Source of the DNA: a virus
Reading direction: 5' to 3' (one strand)
DNA length: 37,974 bases
IMG/VR virus record: IMGVR_UViG_3300038701_001272
Coordinates: 1 to 37,974 of that record
The notes under the pieces were generated by a model. It was not told the DNA's origin, ran no database searches, and saw only the letters and a list, made by a program, of their open reading frames with translations. Of this stretch, positions 1 through 9,379 are shown one piece after another (position 1 is the stretch's first letter; the number at the start of each line of letters is the position of its first letter). The position numbers and the translations under genes were made by a program.

Positions 1-2162
1 AATCTAACACGGTAGCTTCACAAGATATCACGCTTGTAAGTGTTGCAGATGAAAATGTACAAATAGATCATGATATATCAAAAGACCTGAGTCACTTTAA
101 TAACTACATGAATTTGTGGGAAGCGGTCAAGCTTGTGGTCATGCATAAAAAGCTTACAGGTGCAGCCTTCTGGGTAAAGAGGGAATCACAGAATCCTGGT
201 AATAAATGGGACTTCTTCCCATTAGATCCAACCCAAGTAGATATAAACACTGATGAATATGGATTGCCTAGGCAGTATAGATATCAAGACGGTAACGGAG
301 AATATGTTGATTTTGAGCCAGCGGATATTGTCTACTTTAGGGAGATGGATCCATCTAATTGGTTTGAAGGATACTCTCCACTTAAAGCATTTAGGAACAT
401 TACTAACACATTCAACATAGGTTCTCAGTTCAATATGAACAAGCTTAATAGCGATGGCATGCCTGACTTCTTCTTATGGTTTGATGGATTAAGTAAAGAA
501 GAGAAAGAGCGTGCTGAATCAGCGTTGAAGAGTAAGTACATGGGTGCTAAGAATGCTAAAAGGCAGGGTATTTTGTCTACTAAACAAAAGCCAGAGCTTA
601 TCGAGCTTTCTAAAAGCCAAAAAGATCTAGACTTTGTCGAGGGTATGAAGATGATGAGGCAGGACATATTAGCCTTGTTTGGAGTGCCTGAGGCATTAGT
701 ATTCCCAAGTTCCACGAATGCAAACACAAAAGAATCATTAAAAATATTCCAACAACAAACAATAAAACCAATATTAGATCAAATGGTAGCTGCTTTGAAC
801 GAGCAATTACTACCTACTTATTTTGGTGATACACGACAAACAAGTGCGGTTAAGTTTATATATGCTAACCCCGTAGACCAAGACAAGCTAGAACAATCAG
901 TTATCGTTAAAAACTATACAGAGGCAGGGTTCACACTAAATGAAGCATTAGAGCTTGCTGGTATGGAAACTATAGATGGTGGTGATGTACGAAGGGCAGA
1001 GCTTACAGCTCCAGTATTTGAAGCTCCTGAACCTACAACTCAAGATGTAAAGATAGTAAAGGAAATAGCAGGACTTAAATCAGTAATCACAGATACATTG
1101 GTTAAGGATAGTAAAGAGCTAGAACGGGAGAAGTTTAAGATGTCTCAAAGAGAAAAGATCGAGCAGGAAGAGTTACGAATGCTTAATGAGATATCAGGCA
1201 TGTTTATATCTCAAGCTTCAGCGACTATCAAGTCAATGGGGGAAGGTAATCCGCAACTTAAGAACGTACCCAAAGCAGAAGTATATGAGGAAATAACAAA
1301 GAACGCGCTTAAAGGTGTATATACGGATATTATGGCAGAAGCTAATGATCAAGGTAATGTTGAGATTAGAAAGTCCTTACTAGATAAGGATGATCCTAAC
1401 TTTATTAACTTTAAAACCAAATCATTAACTCCTGAAATAATAAACCAATTAAATCAGCATATAGACATATTTGCTAAAGAGCTTTCAGAAACCACATTAA
1501 AGGATCTTAAAAAGGTTGTAGCTCAGGCTATAGAAGATGAGCTCGATGTGCGAGCAATGCAACAAGATATAGCGGACTTGTTTAATAACTATGTTGATGG
1601 TGCGTCAAATGTAAAGAAGCTAAAGGAGTTTGATGTATATGTAGACGCAATAGAGCTGACACAAGAGGGTGGAGTGGTTGCTAGTTCTGGGAACAGGTAC
1701 AACGCAATGTTAGAGCGAATCACTCAGCTTCAAGGGAAGGGTGAAATATCGAAAGAAGTAATGAATGAGTTGCTTACAGCACTTAAAGGTGTAATAGATA
1801 AGAGCGATCCAGTGGGGGCGTCAGTAGACACATTACTAACTTCAATCTATGGGATTAATGAAAGGAAGGGAATTACAGCAAAGCGAGCCGAGACTATAGC
1901 ACGTACAGAATCTACATATGCTAGAAATCTAGGATTGGAATCTACATATGCTGATAACCCATTTGTTAAAGGTTTAGAGTGGATGGCTATAGGTGATGGA
2001 AGTACACGAGATGCTCATGCAATGGCAGATGGCCAAGTAGTTCCAGTAGGTACTCCATTCGTCGTTGGTGGTCAGAAGATGAAGTACCCAGGCGATGGAA
2101 GTTTAGGAGCAGGTGCAGCTAATATAGTTAATTGTAGATGTCGAATCGTTGCAAAAGTATGA
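1..2162 (+). CDS. Portal protein fused to a MuF-type head morphogenesis domain (5' end lies at the other window end)
   Basis: The reading frame is open from base 3. The true start is the ATG at 37670, because the window is a circle cut inside this gene; joining the ends gives about 779 aa. The first ~400 residues look like an HK97/SPP1-type portal, which forms the dodecameric DNA gate at the capsid vertex and docks the terminase. A charged helical middle follows. The last ~100 residues carry the MuF/SPP1-gp7 signature: an ARTEST element, then a GDGSTRDAHAMADG-like stretch and a C-terminal VNCRCR. MuF proteins are usually encoded as a separate gene after the portal; here no stop separates the two. 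The stop overlaps the next ATG (ATGA). Fusion is read directly from the frame; function is by family resemblance. Confidence 0.9.
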   Translation, partial: SNTVASQDITLVSVADENVQIDHDISKDLSHFNNYMNLWEAVKLVVMHKKLTGAAFWVKRESQNPGNKWDFFPLDPTQVDINTDEYGLPRQYRYQDGNGEYVDFEPADIVYFREMDPSNWFEGYSPLKAFRNITNTFNIGSQFNMNKLNSDGMPDFFLWFDGLSKEEKERAESALKSKYMGAKNAKRQGILSTKQKPELIELSKSQKDLDFVEGMKMMRQDILALFGVPEALVFPSSTNANTKESLKIFQQQTIKPILDQMVAALNEQLLPTYFGDTRQTSAVKFIYANPVDQDKLEQSVIVKNYTEAGFTLNEALELAGMETIDGGDVRRAELTAPVFEAPEPTTQDVKIVKEIAGLKSVITDTLVKDSKELEREKFKMSQREKIEQEELRMLNEISGMFISQASATIKSMGEGNPQLKNVPKAEVYEEITKNALKGVYTDIMAEANDQGNVEIRKSLLDKDDPNFINFKTKSLTPEIINQLNQHIDIFAKELSETTLKDLKKVVAQAIEDELDVRAMQQDIADLFNNYVDGASNVKKLKEFDVYVDAIELTQEGGVVASSGNRYNAMLERITQLQGKGEISKEVMNELLTALKGVIDKSDPVGASVDTLLTSIYGINERKGITAKRAETIARTESTYARNLGLESTYADNPFVKGLEWMAIGDGSTRDAHAMADGQVVPVGTPFVVGGQKMKYPGDGSLGAGAANIVNCRCRIVAKV
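2..125. repeat. Left copy of the 124-bp terminal redundancy
   Basis: Bases 2-125 match 37849-37972 base for base. The match stops at 126/37973, at the very end of the window. This is what an assembler leaves when a circular or circularly permuted genome is written as a line. It lies inside the portal gene and keeps the frame, so it is probably not a biological terminal repeat. Confidence 0.95.
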
Positions 2163-5100
2163 ATCAAAAAGACGCATATATATTAAAAGCACTGAGTCAG
2201 GTAACAGATGCTTTAGAACGGATAAACGCAGTGCCTACGGTAGAGCGTTACAAAATGATAGACACCATTGTTGACAAGATGGATATAGTTAAGGGTGAAC
2301 CTGGCGAAAAAGGCGAAAAGGGTGAACCGTTTAAATATTCAGATTTAACAGCAAATCAGAAGAAAAACTTTATAGAGGCAGTACTTAAAGAGGTCCCAAA
2401 ACCAAAAGACGGGGAAACACCTGTTAAAGGTGAGGACTATTACACACTTAAGGAAAAGGATGAATTATTCCAGGAATTAAAATCTCATTTAGACACCCTT
2501 GAACCTAAAGTAGTTAATAAAACTATAGAGAGGGGTATAACGAATAAGCAAAAAGAAGAAGTATACAACTACATATTTAAACAACTAGAGGATGCATTCC
2601 CTACAGCGGATACTTTAGCTAGGGCGCTTGAAGAGCTTCCTGAGTCTGAAAAATTAGATCCTATTAAGGGTTTGAAAAACTTTAAAGCGGCTGTAAGAAA
2701 AGTACAGAAAAAAGGCGGAAGTGCAATAGTTTCTCAAGGGTCTGGTAGCTCGACATTTACAGGTTTAACAGACACACCTTCATCATATTCAGGTGAAGGG
2801 GGTAAGGTACTAAAGGTAAAAGCGACTGAAGATGGTGTTGAGTTTGGGACTGTAAGTGGGACAGGGGATGTGGTAGGACCAGCGAGTGCTACAAATAACG
2901 CAGTAGCAAGGTTTGATACTACTACGGGGAAGCTTATTCAGAACAGTCCGGTAGTGATTGCAGACACTGGTACTATAAATCTAAATGGTACGGGTGATAT
3001 TAGAAACGGTATTGATGGCGATGTAACCTTACAAGTAAATGATGGTATAGGTACAGATGACGTACTAAAGGTTGTCGGAGCTACTAAAAAGGTTCAGCTT
3101 ACACAGGAAGGTAGTGCTGGATTTGTAAAGACTGATGCTAGTGGAAACTTAACAGGAGGCGAGACTATATCAGCTAGTGACGTAACTGACTTTGACACTG
3201 AGGTAAGTAATAACCCCAGTGTAACAGCTAATACAGCAAAGGTCACTAATGCAACGCACTCAGGTGATGCCAGTGGTGATACAACGCTCACACTAAACAG
3301 TACAGCGATTAGTGGGAAAGGTACTAATGCAGGGCTTGCAGGTACTGAAGAAGTTTTAATCAACAACGGAGGCACACTTGAGAAGACAACTACACAAGAT
3401 ATTGCTGATCTTGGAGGTGGAGGAGGTTCAACAACACTGCAAGATGCGTACGATAATAGTACGGACGGGAAAATAGATGAAGACGGCACACGGGGAAGTA
3501 TTGACCTAGTTCCAGCAAGTGCAAATAGTAATGTACTCACGGTGAGGGATAGTACAGATGTTCGTAATGTGATCACCATGTTTGAAAACTCAACTAATGG
3601 AGGACTTTTAAGTATTGCAAGGGGGGCCGGTGATACAGCTCATAACTTGGTAGGTGCTGGAAGTTCATATGTTTCTCGATTTGGTAATTTTGGTGTAGGT
3701 ACTAACGCACCACAGGTACAGTTAGATGTGAAGAATGGGGAAACGCAGTTGGCTCCACCGACAACAACATATCCAACGCTAAACCTTCCTTCGGGTAGTG
3801 ATCCAACAACACCCGGATCTGGTGATATGTGGTTCAATGGGACTAATTTAAATTTCAATGATGGAAGCACAACTACTGATTTATTAGCAGGAGGTGGAGG
3901 AGGTGCTCGAACCTTTACAAAAATAGTAGCTGCTAGTGATTCACTAGATGCTACAGGTGCTGATTATACTTGTGATGGAACAGATGATGAGGTTGAAATA
4001 CAAAGTGCAATAGATGCTGTAAACACCGCGGGTGGTGGGACAGTATTACTTCTTGATGGTAATTATGATATAGATACAACTTCTATAGTTTTAAAAAGTA
4101 ACGTAGTTCTAAAAGGGATGGGTATCGAAGCAACAGTGCTAAAAAAGAATGGTTCAGTGTCAATACTAGTAGCAGATTCGTCTAATACTAACTACGCTGG
4201 GGTGAGGAATTTGAAGTTTGATGGATTAAACTCAACGACAACAACACACTATGCTATAGAGGATACAGGGTCAGGAGCTTTCTATGATTGTACTTTTGAT
4301 ACTTTAAAGTTTGAAGATTTTAAGGCAAACACTGCAGGTATTTGTATGTATCTTCAAAAGAGCTTTAGGAATAGCGTATTAAACACAATTACAGAAGATT
4401 GCACTTCATTTGGTTTTTTTGATGATGAGACCTTAGTGCAAAATTTTAGACACAATACAAATACATCATCACCGCCGACAAGTACGAGTAATGCGAACGT
4501 GATTGTTTTATTTGGACCAAACTCAAGGATTGACAATGTATATATTAACGCAGACAACAACACAAGAAGTACAGGGTTGATCCAAGTTTCGGGGAGAGAA
4601 TGTATGGTTGGGAATGTATTTATTGATGGAACCAACGACACACCTTTGGCTATCGATATGAGCGGTCAGCATGGGCAATGCTATAACATTCATTTGGATA
4701 GTTGCTCTAAGTCCGGATTTGTAGGGGTAAGGCTGGATGAAAGTTACAACAGCTTGCATAACCTGTCTTTCAATGGATTGAACTCAACAAACAGTGTGGC
4801 ATTTGAGATTGATACGGGTGCGCAAAACTGTTTGGTCAATGGAGTTAGTGGGCAGACATGTGCCTATGTTGGACGTATAGATGCAAGTGCTGCTTACTAC
4901 AACATCTGTAACGTGAACGTGTTCGATTGCTTTGTTGGATTGTTTGACAAGGTGAAAATGTCTTCCAGTTTATTCGGGAATATTAGAAATGTGGGTGGTG
5001 GTAACAATGATCCAATGTTTTATGAAGAAGAACATTGTATGCAATATGAAAACGTATCAGGTGCTCAAATAGATGCAGGGATGATAGTAGTGATGAGTTG

Positions 5101-5416
5101 GGATAATAACGGAAACAACGTAACTACAACAACAACCGCTGGAAGTATAGATGCGATAGGGATTGCAGCGGAGAATATTTCTAATGGAGATGAACGGAAT
5201 ATAATCAAGGGTGGTGATGTATCAATAATGAAAGTAGATGGTACAGATGACATCGCTATTGGTGACTACCTAGGTACCTCTACCACAGCTGGAATTGCAA
5301 AGAAGGCGACATCTGGAGAATATGCGATTGCAGTTGCATTGGAAGCATATACAAACGATGACACCAACGGAGTAATAGACGCCCGTATTTTAAATAAACC
5401 AGTATATATAGCATGA
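2159..5416 (+). CDS. Large virion fibre/spike: collagen-like stretch, repeat stalk and parallel beta-helix
   Basis: I take the ATG at 2159, which overlaps the portal stop (ATGA), giving 1085 aa. Residues ~1-190 are charged and helical, with four collagen-like G-X-Y triplets at ~46-57. Then come Gly/Ser/Thr-rich segments of a kind common in fibre shafts. At ~590-900 there is a pectate-lyase-3-like beta-helix start (GTDDEVEIQSAID, then GGGTVLLLDGNYDI). The C-terminal ~125 residues form a beta-rich domain of GDVSIM and GDYLGTS type turns, reminiscent of capsid decoration proteins. Such proteins form trimeric fibres or tailspikes that bind or cut surface glycans. Its place between portal-MuF and the prohead protease is unusual and suggests a head or neck fibre, although an ordinary tailspike is possible. 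Confidence 0.75.
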   Translation: MNQKDAYILKALSQVTDALERINAVPTVERYKMIDTIVDKMDIVKGEPGEKGEKGEPFKYSDLTANQKKNFIEAVLKEVPKPKDGETPVKGEDYYTLKEKDELFQELKSHLDTLEPKVVNKTIERGITNKQKEEVYNYIFKQLEDAFPTADTLARALEELPESEKLDPIKGLKNFKAAVRKVQKKGGSAIVSQGSGSSTFTGLTDTPSSYSGEGGKVLKVKATEDGVEFGTVSGTGDVVGPASATNNAVARFDTTTGKLIQNSPVVIADTGTINLNGTGDIRNGIDGDVTLQVNDGIGTDDVLKVVGATKKVQLTQEGSAGFVKTDASGNLTGGETISASDVTDFDTEVSNNPSVTANTAKVTNATHSGDASGDTTLTLNSTAISGKGTNAGLAGTEEVLINNGGTLEKTTTQDIADLGGGGGSTTLQDAYDNSTDGKIDEDGTRGSIDLVPASANSNVLTVRDSTDVRNVITMFENSTNGGLLSIARGAGDTAHNLVGAGSSYVSRFGNFGVGTNAPQVQLDVKNGETQLAPPTTTYPTLNLPSGSDPTTPGSGDMWFNGTNLNFNDGSTTTDLLAGGGGGARTFTKIVAASDSLDATGADYTCDGTDDEVEIQSAIDAVNTAGGGTVLLLDGNYDIDTTSIVLKSNVVLKGMGIEATVLKKNGSVSILVADSSNTNYAGVRNLKFDGLNSTTTTHYAIEDTGSGAFYDCTFDTLKFEDFKANTAGICMYLQKSFRNSVLNTITEDCTSFGFFDDETLVQNFRHNTNTSSPPTSTSNANVIVLFGPNSRIDNVYINADNNTRSTGLIQVSGRECMVGNVFIDGTNDTPLAIDMSGQHGQCYNIHLDSCSKSGFVGVRLDESYNSLHNLSFNGLNSTNSVAFEIDTGAQNCLVNGVSGQTCAYVGRIDASAAYYNICNVNVFDCFVGLFDKVKMSSSLFGNIRNVGGGNNDPMFYEEEHCMQYENVSGAQIDAGMIVVMSWDNNGNNVTTTTTAGSIDAIGIAAENISNGDERNIIKGGDVSIMKVDGTDDIAIGDYLGTSTTAGIAKKATSGEYAIAVALEAYTNDDTNGVIDARILNKPVYIA

Positions 5417-5598
5417 ACGTAACTATTGTAGACAACAAAATAGAGATCACAGAAGAACAAAAAACTGAATACACACTTGAGGAGTTACAAATAATGAAAA
5501 TGAGACTTGAAACTAAAAGAAATGAATACGTAGCTCAGATTGATCAAGAAATAACCCAGGTGAATGAATGGATTAATCAAATAGAAGACTCAAATTAA
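5413..5598 (+). CDS. Small coiled-coil protein between fibre and protease (61 aa)
   Basis: The start overlaps the fibre stop by four bases (ATGA), so translation is probably coupled. After a short beta-like start (VTIVDNKIEIT) the rest is a charged heptad-like helix with E-E-L-Q-I-M-K-M-R-L spacing and no cysteine or membrane segment. Small helical proteins here can be fibre chaperones or minor head proteins; nothing identifies this one. Confidence 0.7.
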   Translation: MNVTIVDNKIEITEEQKTEYTLEELQIMKMRLETKRNEYVAQIDQEITQVNEWINQIEDSN

Positions 5599-5621
5599 TT
5601 GTAATAAGTTAAAAAATATTT

Positions 5622-6473
5622 ATGGAAACAAAAACACTGAAAGAAAGGTGGGATCTTTACCAGAAAGGTTCTGGAGAGCAACCTAGCATAGCTACTAGTG
5701 TAAAGCTATTAGTCGAAGGGGAGGTTGTCAGGGCTGTACTATCTAAAGAAATTGAAGATAGGGATGGTGAAGTAGTACTAATTAGCGGAATAGATATCTT
5801 AGACAAACAAGTTCCACTACTAGACTCACATAGGATGAACGATACTGTTACTGAGAATGTCCTAGGTAGTGTAATAAACATGCGACAGAGGGACAGGGAC
5901 GGCGTAGCAACACTAGAGGGTGAATTGAAATTCGCTCCTACTCCTAAAGGGAAAATCGCAGCCATGTTAGTCAAAGGTGGATTCGTTGACAGAGTATCTA
6001 TTGGCTTTGGTGTAAAAGAGTATGATCCGGCTACACGATTTATAAATAAGTCAGAGTTGTACGAAGTATCACTAGTATCAGTACCAGCTAATCCAGAAGC
6101 TAAGATTGATGTAAGTAAATCACTAAAAGAGCAGGAAGAGGATGTAAATAAAGTTGAGAAGATGCTTAATCACTACAAGACTATAAAGGCACCTTTCAAA
6201 CAAGTAACTAAAACATTCTTAAGTGATACATTCTGTAAGACAGTAGGTTATGAGAAAGAAGGCAATTTACTAATTGACTTAGATGCTATTTATAATGTAG
6301 TATTAAGTAAGTATTTGGATTCTAAAGAGGAAACCCCTCAGGAATCAGAGACAACTTCTCAAGATACTACACAAATTTCCCAAAAGACTCCGACATCGGA
6401 GCAAATAGTTAATGCAATAAACGAATCTATTAAACAGGCTGTAGATAAGTCTATTGATAAATACGTTAGTTAA
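5622..6473 (+). CDS. Prohead maturation protease (S78/HK97 gp4-like)
   Basis: Serine protease that cuts the scaffolding (delta) domain from the capsid protein during prohead maturation. The fold is seen in residues ~25-165: PLLDSH with the catalytic His at 70, a glycine-rich stretch, RVSIGF with the Ser at 126, and LYEVSLVSVPANPEA at 147-160, the signature closing motif with Glu148. Residues ~165-283 are a Gln/Ser/Thr-rich tail that may act as scaffold or be removed itself. It sits directly before the major capsid gene as in HK97-type phages. The upstream bases are A/T-rich with no Shine-Dalgarno. Confidence 0.93.
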   Translation: METKTLKERWDLYQKGSGEQPSIATSVKLLVEGEVVRAVLSKEIEDRDGEVVLISGIDILDKQVPLLDSHRMNDTVTENVLGSVINMRQRDRDGVATLEGELKFAPTPKGKIAAMLVKGGFVDRVSIGFGVKEYDPATRFINKSELYEVSLVSVPANPEAKIDVSKSLKEQEEDVNKVEKMLNHYKTIKAPFKQVTKTFLSDTFCKTVGYEKEGNLLIDLDAIYNVVLSKYLDSKEETPQESETTSQDTTQISQKTPTSEQIVNAINESIKQAVDKSIDKYVS

Positions 6474-6500
6474 TTTTATTTATTTATTTATCTAGCTTAT

Positions 6501-7739
6501 ATGGCAGACGAAAAAACACTAACAGCTGAAGAGCAAGCTTCTATAGACGCTGCAAACAAAGCTAGTGACACTGAGGTTAAACTTGAAATCACTAGTGATG
6601 TTGTAGAGCGAATTGAGGAAAGTGTAGCTAAATCAGTTGAAGCTGCAATGGCAGCAAAAAAGGAATTTAGATTCCATGGTTCAAAAGAATCAGAAACTAA
6701 AGCTAAGGCACTAGATGCTAAAGCAACAGCAAACTTATTCATCAAACACATTGCTCAAGGACGAGACGCTTGGAACTCAGAAGTAATTCATGGAGTACAC
6801 GCAAATCGATCTAAGACAATCACAGGTGGAGTAGATGCTAATGGAGGGTTCTTAATACCAACAGTATTCGAAACAAACATCGAAGCAACATTTGATACAT
6901 ACTCAGAAATCATCGGTGATGCTGATATAATATCATTTGACAGACCAGGTCGAGTAGTTTCACTTAATGAACTAGTTACACGAGTAACAGGGTTCAGTGG
7001 AGTTGGAGAAGACTATGCAATGACAGCATCAACACCTACATACTCAGAACCACAGGTTGCGGTACGAAACTATGGAGGAGCTACAGATATCACTGAAGAC
7101 TTCATGGAAGATACTGAGACAGACATCATGTCTAATCTTTCACGACAGTATGGTGAAGAAATGGCTAAGATTCTACAAGCTGACCTAATTTCAGGAGTAG
7201 TAACAAATGGAATTACAGCTTCAGGTATCTTTGAAAAAGGAATGGGAGCAACAACAGTAGCACAAGCAACTACAGCTTCTGGATACACAGTGGTTACACC
7301 ACAAGATCTAGAAAACGTATACTTCACAGCTATTGCAATTGATCATTTCCAAAACGCTAACAAGGATGGTAAGTTCTACATGGATCCTGCTACATTGCAA
7401 GCGTTGAGATCTAACATTAGAGTATCTACAGCAGGGAAAGATGATATTTCAATCTTCGATCCAGTTGAGATGACTATACTAGGTCGACCTATTGTAATGA
7501 CTAACCAGGCACCAACACCAGCAACTACAGTTTCAGATCCATATGTACTTTATGGAAATCTTGGAGCTCACTTAAAGATTGCTAGAAAGAGAGGTATGAC
7601 TATGAAGATAAATACTTCAGGTACTTCACTTGGTGGACGAAACCTAAACTACCAACTAGGTAGAGAGCTAGTAGTTACACAAAGAATCGGATTCCAAACT
7701 ATTCTAAAGAATGGATTGGTACAACTAGTAACAGCGTAA
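6501..7739 (+). CDS. Major capsid protein, HK97 fold
   Basis: The 412 aa match the HK97 gp5-type family. Residues ~1-85 are acidic and helical, like the delta scaffolding domain removed by the upstream protease. The GGFLIPTVFETNI segment at ~115 marks the start of the mature domain, followed by the E-loop/spine region and a late LGRPIVMTNQ-type strand. A candidate cleavage zone lies between the helical region and the GGFL segment, but the exact site cannot be read from sequence. A UACG-loop hairpin follows the stop, which suits a highly expressed gene. Confidence 0.95.
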   Translation: MADEKTLTAEEQASIDAANKASDTEVKLEITSDVVERIEESVAKSVEAAMAAKKEFRFHGSKESETKAKALDAKATANLFIKHIAQGRDAWNSEVIHGVHANRSKTITGGVDANGGFLIPTVFETNIEATFDTYSEIIGDADIISFDRPGRVVSLNELVTRVTGFSGVGEDYAMTASTPTYSEPQVAVRNYGGATDITEDFMEDTETDIMSNLSRQYGEEMAKILQADLISGVVTNGITASGIFEKGMGATTVAQATTASGYTVVTPQDLENVYFTAIAIDHFQNANKDGKFYMDPATLQALRSNIRVSTAGKDDISIFDPVEMTILGRPIVMTNQAPTPATTVSDPYVLYGNLGAHLKIARKRGMTMKINTSGTSLGGRNLNYQLGRELVVTQRIGFQTILKNGLVQLVTA

Positions 7740-7753
7740 GTTGATTAATACTA

Positions 7754-7771
7754 GGGGATCTACGGATCCCC
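7754..7771 (+). terminator. Stable hairpin with a C(UACG)G tetraloop after the capsid gene
   Basis: A perfect 7-bp stem, GGGGATC with GATCCCC, closes a TACG loop. The closing C-G pair makes it a UNCG-class tetraloop, one of the most stable known. No clear T-run follows, so it may mark a 3' end or shield the capsid message from exonucleases while still letting RNA polymerase through. Confidence 0.6.
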
Positions 7772-7792
7772 GAAATTAGTTAACCAACACAT

Positions 7793-7972
7793 ATGAAGTA
7801 TAAAGTAATCCATAGATTCTCTCATAAAGGTCTCCGATACAAAGCAGGAGATGTTATCGAATTGAGTGCAGATGAAGTTAAATCATTCGCCCCAGGATAT
7901 GTAGAGAAGGTAAGCAAGGCAGGTACAGTAGTTAAGAAAACCAAAGGAATAGTTACTAAGAAAACTAAATAA
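7793..7972 (+). CDS. Small basic protein after capsid (59 aa)
   Basis: An open frame from the ATG at 7793 to a TAA at 7970-7972 that overlaps the next ATG (TAATG). The protein begins MKYKVIHRFSHKGLRYKAGD and continues with a VIELSADEVK-type stretch, then ends in a lysine-rich tail. Short proteins of the form 'kVl..f..kG..Y..GdviEl' are common next to the capsid gene in HK97-like phages, with no settled role. Coupling by overlap and the conserved context support a real gene. Confidence 0.75.
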   Translation: MKYKVIHRFSHKGLRYKAGDVIELSADEVKSFAPGYVEKVSKAGTVVKKTKGIVTKKTK

Positions 7973-8619
7973 TGGCATACGTCACACTAGAAGAAACAAA
8001 GGAGTATTTGCAAGTTACTACTACGGCAAGTGATTCGTTAATTGAAACGTATATTGAGATTGTTACTGATGAGGTAGATACATACACAGACAGAGTACTT
8101 AGTTTGACCACACACAGTAAGGTTTTAAACTATAAAGAAAGCATGGAAGATAGAAGCACTTACAGGCCATATAACATTGCGGTAGATTATCCACGGTTAT
8201 ACCTAGATGAGTATCCTGTAGTTGATGGAACCGTAGTACTTACCTATGACAACACAACCACCGTAAGTACAGATAATTATAAAGTTGATAATGATACAGG
8301 TGTGGTGTTTGTATATAACTATCAACAAGATGACGAGAGAAAGTTAGTAGGTACATACGTAGCAGGATATACCTCTACGAACGCCCCAGCTGCTCTTAAA
8401 GGTGTTGTATACCAAGGGGTGAAGTCTTACTATGAAAACAATGGTACATCATCTCAAGGAGGAGGTAATGTTAAATCTAAATCGCTTAAGGACTTTAGTG
8501 TTACTTATGGTAATGAGCAAGACAGTTTATTAACTAGGGGAGCAGATGGAGCTTTGGTGAAGACATATCTAGCATCAAATGAAAGTACATTACAAAAATA
8601 CTGTAGAGTAATTATATGA
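7972..8619 (+). CDS. Head-tail connector (gp6-like adaptor)
   Basis: 215 aa. The N-terminus (VTLEETKEYLQVT, then SLIETYIEIVTDEVDTYTDR) is the typical helical start of the HK97 gp6/SPP1 gp15 adaptor family, which forms the ring below the portal. The middle is beta-rich, and a loop with GGGNVKSKSLKDFSVTYG lies near the C-terminus, another recurrent feature of the family. It overlaps the following gene by four bases, and the gene order fits. Confidence 0.82.
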   Translation: MAYVTLEETKEYLQVTTTASDSLIETYIEIVTDEVDTYTDRVLSLTTHSKVLNYKESMEDRSTYRPYNIAVDYPRLYLDEYPVVDGTVVLTYDNTTTVSTDNYKVDNDTGVVFVYNYQQDDERKLVGTYVAGYTSTNAPAALKGVVYQGVKSYYENNGTSSQGGGNVKSKSLKDFSVTYGNEQDSLLTRGADGALVKTYLASNESTLQKYCRVII

Positions 8620-8936
8620 GTGTAATTGAAACCTTTTATGACACGACTGTTACTGTTAGTAGGGTTAGCAGTATATCTCCTACTGGTAGTGATGTGGTTT
8701 CTGCCGTTGGTACTGTATTAGGAACATTGGCAATAGAAACAGAGCCGGAGCAATTGTATTTTACAAATGATATAGGTAAAGAGTTTGATTTTTATTGTAA
8801 TGATACTGAGGACATACTTATAGGAGATACATTGACAACTGGAGGTAAGTCTTACAATGTGAAGGCATTGAGTGATTATACAGATAGACAGGGAGACATA
8901 GAAAGCCATTTAAAAATTAGAGTAGTAGCAAGATGA
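8616..8936 (+). CDS. Head closure / head-tail joining protein
   Basis: 106 aa, almost wholly beta-strand, with the layout of the SPP1 gp16/phage head-tail joining family: an N-terminal ...VTVSRVSS strand, a hairpin, then GDTLTTGGKSYNVKALSDY, a characteristic 'D.l...g..Y.V..v.d' segment. These proteins plug the connector and bind the tail. Assignment rests on length, strand pattern and position between adaptor and gp10-like protein; overlaps on both sides indicate tight coupling. Confidence 0.75.
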   Translation: MSVIETFYDTTVTVSRVSSISPTGSDVVSAVGTVLGTLAIETEPEQLYFTNDIGKEFDFYCNDTEDILIGDTLTTGGKSYNVKALSDYTDRQGDIESHLKIRVVAR

Positions 8937-9379
8937 TATCGGTCAAGATAAGGAGAGATCTACCGAGGGTGATAGAAGATAGTGATTATTTTGCTAAGTT
9001 CTTACCTAAGGCGGTGCAGGCGGGTGCTTTTATTATAGAGGACGCGTATGCCAGAGAAGCACCGGGTCATATCGGTACCTACAAAGGAAGTATACAGGTT
9101 CAGAAAGTTGGTAATGGAAGTACATACATTGTAAAGCCTACAGCAAGAGCCAAAGGATTTAACTATCCTTTAGCACTATATACAGGTACTGGGAGGATGA
9201 GGGGGAAACCTGATTTTGGATATACAAGTGGGCGAGTAAGAGCAGGAGATGTAGCAAGGGGGATAGGAGGTATAAGGCCAAATAAAGTAGCTAAGAGGGT
9301 CGCGGAAAATAGGAAGGTTCAAAGGGATGCTTACAAAAAGGCAGACCAATTAGTTAAGCAACTATTAAGAAAAAGATAA
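8933..9379 (+). CDS. HK97 gp10-like neck/tail completion protein
   Basis: 148 aa, strongly basic. The pattern A-x(2)-I..DA-Y-A-R-E-A-P near residue 45, then GTYKGSIQV and YPLALYTGTG, matches the gp10-like family ('..l..a...A...ApvdTG.Lr.si.......YA.yvE.Gt'). These proteins help join tail to head. The C-terminal helix is rich in Arg and Lys. The stop overlaps the next start (TAATG). Confidence 0.82.
   Translation: MISVKIRRDLPRVIEDSDYFAKFLPKAVQAGAFIIEDAYAREAPGHIGTYKGSIQVQKVGNGSTYIVKPTARAKGFNYPLALYTGTGRMRGKPDFGYTSGRVRAGDVARGIGGIRPNKVAKRVAENRKVQRDAYKKADQLVKQLLRKR

Noticed and set aside
108-2162. Portal start at the ATG at 108
   Set aside because: The frame continues unbroken to the left edge and, across the joint, to an ATG at 37670 with a normal portal N-terminus.
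3094-3579. Minus-strand frame opposite the fibre gene
   Set aside because: Shadow of a low-complexity coding region; no start context and hydrophobic filler composition.
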